In this document: piece after piece, positions 6,137 to 7,833 of the stretch | How positions within the stretch are numbered: position 1 is the stretch's first letter | Layout of the letters: the number at the start of each line of letters is the position of its first letter | NCBI GenBank assembly: GCA_015492115.1 | Contig: WGFS01000209.1 | Span: forward strand, 1-7,833 | Direction: 5' to 3' | Length of the DNA: 7,833 nucleotides | DNA from: Aquificaceae bacterium | GTDB taxonomy: Bacteria > Aquificota > Aquificia > Aquificales > Aquificaceae | Translations under genes and position numbers: made by a program | Notes under the pieces: model-generated | The model's database searches: none | Seen by the model: only the letters and a program-made list of their open reading frames with translations | What the model was told of the DNA's origin: nothing

Positions 6137-7833
6137 CAGTATCCTCCTCCGTATATTAGTAAGACAAGAAGCAGAACAAGTATAGCAAATCCTCCGGCAA
6201 GACTGAGAGCGTACCAGTTGAGCTTACCGCTCTGAAGGAACCTGAGCCCCTGACCCACAGACTGAACTATGCTCGCGAGTCCGTTAACTATTCCGTCTAT
6301 AAACTGCCTCTCTCCAACAGCGTAAAGAACCTTTGAATAGCTCATGTAACCGACCGCAAGGATACCGTGGTACAGCTTCTCGGTAAAGAACTGCTCCCTG
6401 AAGGTGGTGTGAAGTGCCTTGAGGGACTCGTAGGTTTTATCAGGGTCAAGGAACCTCTTTACAAAGACACCGTAAGCGAGTGCTATACCGAGTATGGCAA
6501 CTCCCACCGAGACGAGAGCAACATTTATATGAATCTCTTTATGTTCCGCACCAACAACGTGCATGTACCACCCCTCAAAAAACCCAGCTATCACAGCCAT
6601 CACCCCAAGCACTACCATAGGAACCGTCATTACCGCCCCTACTTCCTTAGGCTCGTGAGGGTCTATCTCCCTGTACCTCTCCTCCCCGTGAAACACCACA
6701 AACCCTTCCCTGAATATGTAGTACGCTGTCAAAAACGCTACTATCGTCCCTAACAGCCCCCATACAAAGCTCGCTTCGTAGTAGCTCCCTATCAGCCTGT
6801 CCTTGCTCCAAAACCCCGACAGGGGAAATACTCCCGATAGTGCCAGCGCCCCTATGGTGAAGCTCGCATAGGTCACCGGCATGTACTTCTTCAGCCCCCC
6901 AAAGTTGTATATGTCATACAGCCTGTGGTGAAAGGCTGTTATCACCGACCCTGCTGCAAGAAAGAGCAGTGCTTTGAAAAAGGCGTGGGTCGTGAGGTGG
7001 AACATAGCCCCTCCTCTGTCCCCTACTCCAAGGGCTAAGAACATGTACCCGAGCTGGGACATGGTTGAAAAGGCTATTATCTTCTTCATGTCTGTGTGGG
7101 ATGTAGCCGCAAGTGCCGCAAAGAGGGCTGTGAGCCCTCCTATTACTGCAACTACCTTCAGTGTCTGGGGTGCTGATTCAAAGAGGGGGTAGAGCCTTGC
7201 TACCATGTACACTCCCGCTGCCACCATCGTGGCTGCATGCAGCAGGGCTGATACGGGTGTTGGACCTGCCATAGCGTTGGGGAGCCATGTGTGAAGGGGT
7301 AGTTGTCCTGACTTTCCTACCGCCCCTCCGAAGAGCAGGAGAGTAGCCAGCCCTATCAGGGCGCTCTGGGTTGTGGGAACTTTCTGGAATATCTGGACTA
7401 TGTCAAGGGTGTTGAATATCAGGTAGGTTGATATTATCCCGAATATGAAGAGCCAGTCTCCTATTCTGTTCATTACGAAGGCTTCTAAAGATGCGTTGGT
7501 CGCTTTCTTGAGGTTGTGGTAGTAGCCGATCAGCAGGTACGAGGCGAGTCCGACTCCTTCCCATCCGAAGAATATGCCTAACAGGTTGTCTGAGAGGACT
7601 ATAAGGAGCATGGCAAAGAGGAAGAGGGAGAGGTATGCGTAGAACTTGTAGACCCACTTTCCGAACTCGTCCTCCATGTATCCTATGGAGTAGAGGAATA
7701 TGAGGGTAGCTACGAAGGTCACCACAGCTGCGGTTATGGAGGACAGAGCGTCAAAGTAGAATCCCACCGTGAGGGTGTAGCCCTCTAAGGGTAGAAATTC
7801 GTAAAGTTTTGTCTGTATCGGCGTGTGGAGGGA
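6136..7833 (-). CDS. nuoL: NADH-quinone oxidoreductase (complex I) subunit L, N-terminus outside window
   Basis: The frame is open from the right edge to TGA at 6136-6138, giving 565 visible residues. GTG 7765-7767 is internal, because the 22 codons before it (LYEFLPLEGYTLT then VGFYFDAL) read as normal NuoL N-terminal sequence. Some 50 residues are probably missing. NuoL is the distal antiporter-like proton pump of complex I. Counting from the GTG, key residues are E70 in FFGWEGVGLASYLLIG, D104 in NRIGDWLF, K152 in GKSGQLPLHTW, H177 in PTPVSALLHAATM, K228/K229 in HTDMKKIIAFSTMSQLGYMF, H261/K265 in HLTTHAFFKALLF and K322 in SGFWSKDRL. After about residue 410 comes the extension with the long lateral amphipathic helix (EKLYHGILAVGYM to QGLRFLQSG) and a final membrane helix ending GGGY. 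The antiporter core and lateral arm are complete from the visible start. Codon use changes sharply within the gene (about 6541-6960). nuoK would be expected upstream, off the edge. Confidence 0.95.
   Translation of the reverse strand, partial: SLHTPIQTKLYEFLPLEGYTLTVGFYFDALSSITAAVVTFVATLIFLYSIGYMEDEFGKWVYKFYAYLSLFLFAMLLIVLSDNLLGIFFGWEGVGLASYLLIGYYHNLKKATNASLEAFVMNRIGDWLFIFGIISTYLIFNTLDIVQIFQKVPTTQSALIGLATLLLFGGAVGKSGQLPLHTWLPNAMAGPTPVSALLHAATMVAAGVYMVARLYPLFESAPQTLKVVAVIGGLTALFAALAATSHTDMKKIIAFSTMSQLGYMFLALGVGDRGGAMFHLTTHAFFKALLFLAAGSVITAFHHRLYDIYNFGGLKKYMPVTYASFTIGALALSGVFPLSGFWSKDRLIGSYYEASFVWGLLGTIVAFLTAYYIFREGFVVFHGEERYREIDPHEPKEVGAVMTVPMVVLGVMAVIAGFFEGWYMHVVGAEHKEIHINVALVSVGVAILGIALAYGVFVKRFLDPDKTYESLKALHTTFREQFFTEKLYHGILAVGYMSYSKVLYAVGERQFIDGIVNGLASIVQSVGQGLRFLQSGKLNWYALSLAGGFAILVLLLVLLIYGGGY
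6143..6150 (-). promoter_or_regulatory. Ribosome binding site of nuoM
   Basis: On the minus strand GGAGGAGG lies six bases before the nuoM ATG, inside the last codons of nuoL, where it also encodes part of the GGGY terminus. With the TGATG junction it fixes the nuoM start and indicates coupled translation of nuoL and nuoM. Confidence 0.8.

Noticed and set aside
6367..6753. 128-aa plus-strand ORF opposite nuoL
   Set aside because: It is antisense to a clearly conserved NuoL segment. Its His/Tyr/Pro-rich translation reflects complement codons and shows no family motif.
7765..7767. GTG as the start of nuoL
   Set aside because: The frame continues to the right edge with NuoL-like sequence, and the usual N-terminal helix would be missing if translation began here.

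Overview
The window is a dense, ordinary-looking bacterial chromosome segment, probably from a thermophile of the Aquificales. The clues are heavy use of AGG/AGA for Arg and ATA for Ile, Glu/Lys/Arg-rich proteins, almost no intergenic DNA, and a bacterial-type Dxr beside Nuo-type complex I genes. The lineage is an inference from codon style and has not been tested by a search. I see no mobile element, CRISPR array, tRNA or rRNA, and no gene-free stretch above about 25 bases.

Left block, + strand (1-1944): the 3' end of an SbcD/Mre11-type nuclease gene, then a 202-aa stripped-down thioredoxin-reductase-like flavoprotein, then an LPG-synthase-TM/flippase-like membrane protein. The three are packed head to tail (8-base gap, then overlap) and look like one transcription unit. 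The last gene runs 41 bases into the end of dxr on the other strand.

Middle (1904-3269): dxr on the minus strand makes the first committed enzyme of the MEP isoprenoid pathway. A 22-base AT-rich spacer separates it from a small divergent ORF for a membrane-anchored protein of about 65 aa. That ORF converges on nuoN with overlapping stop codons.

Right block, minus strand (3266-7833): nuoL (its start lies off the right edge), nuoM and nuoN, read right to left in the usual L-M-N order. They encode the three antiporter-like, proton-pumping membrane subunits of respiratory complex I. The genes are translationally coupled: TGATG joins nuoL to nuoM, and a strong ribosome binding site inside the end of nuoM serves a TTG start for nuoN. 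The charged residues expected for proton transfer are present in all three.

No wholly new system stands out. The points most worth a second look are an internal codon-usage switch in nuoL that may mark gene conversion between paralogues, the minimal flavoprotein lacking both the NADPH domain and the redox CxxC, a probable non-canonical start for the flippase-like gene, and a divergent NAANE-type motif in Dxr.
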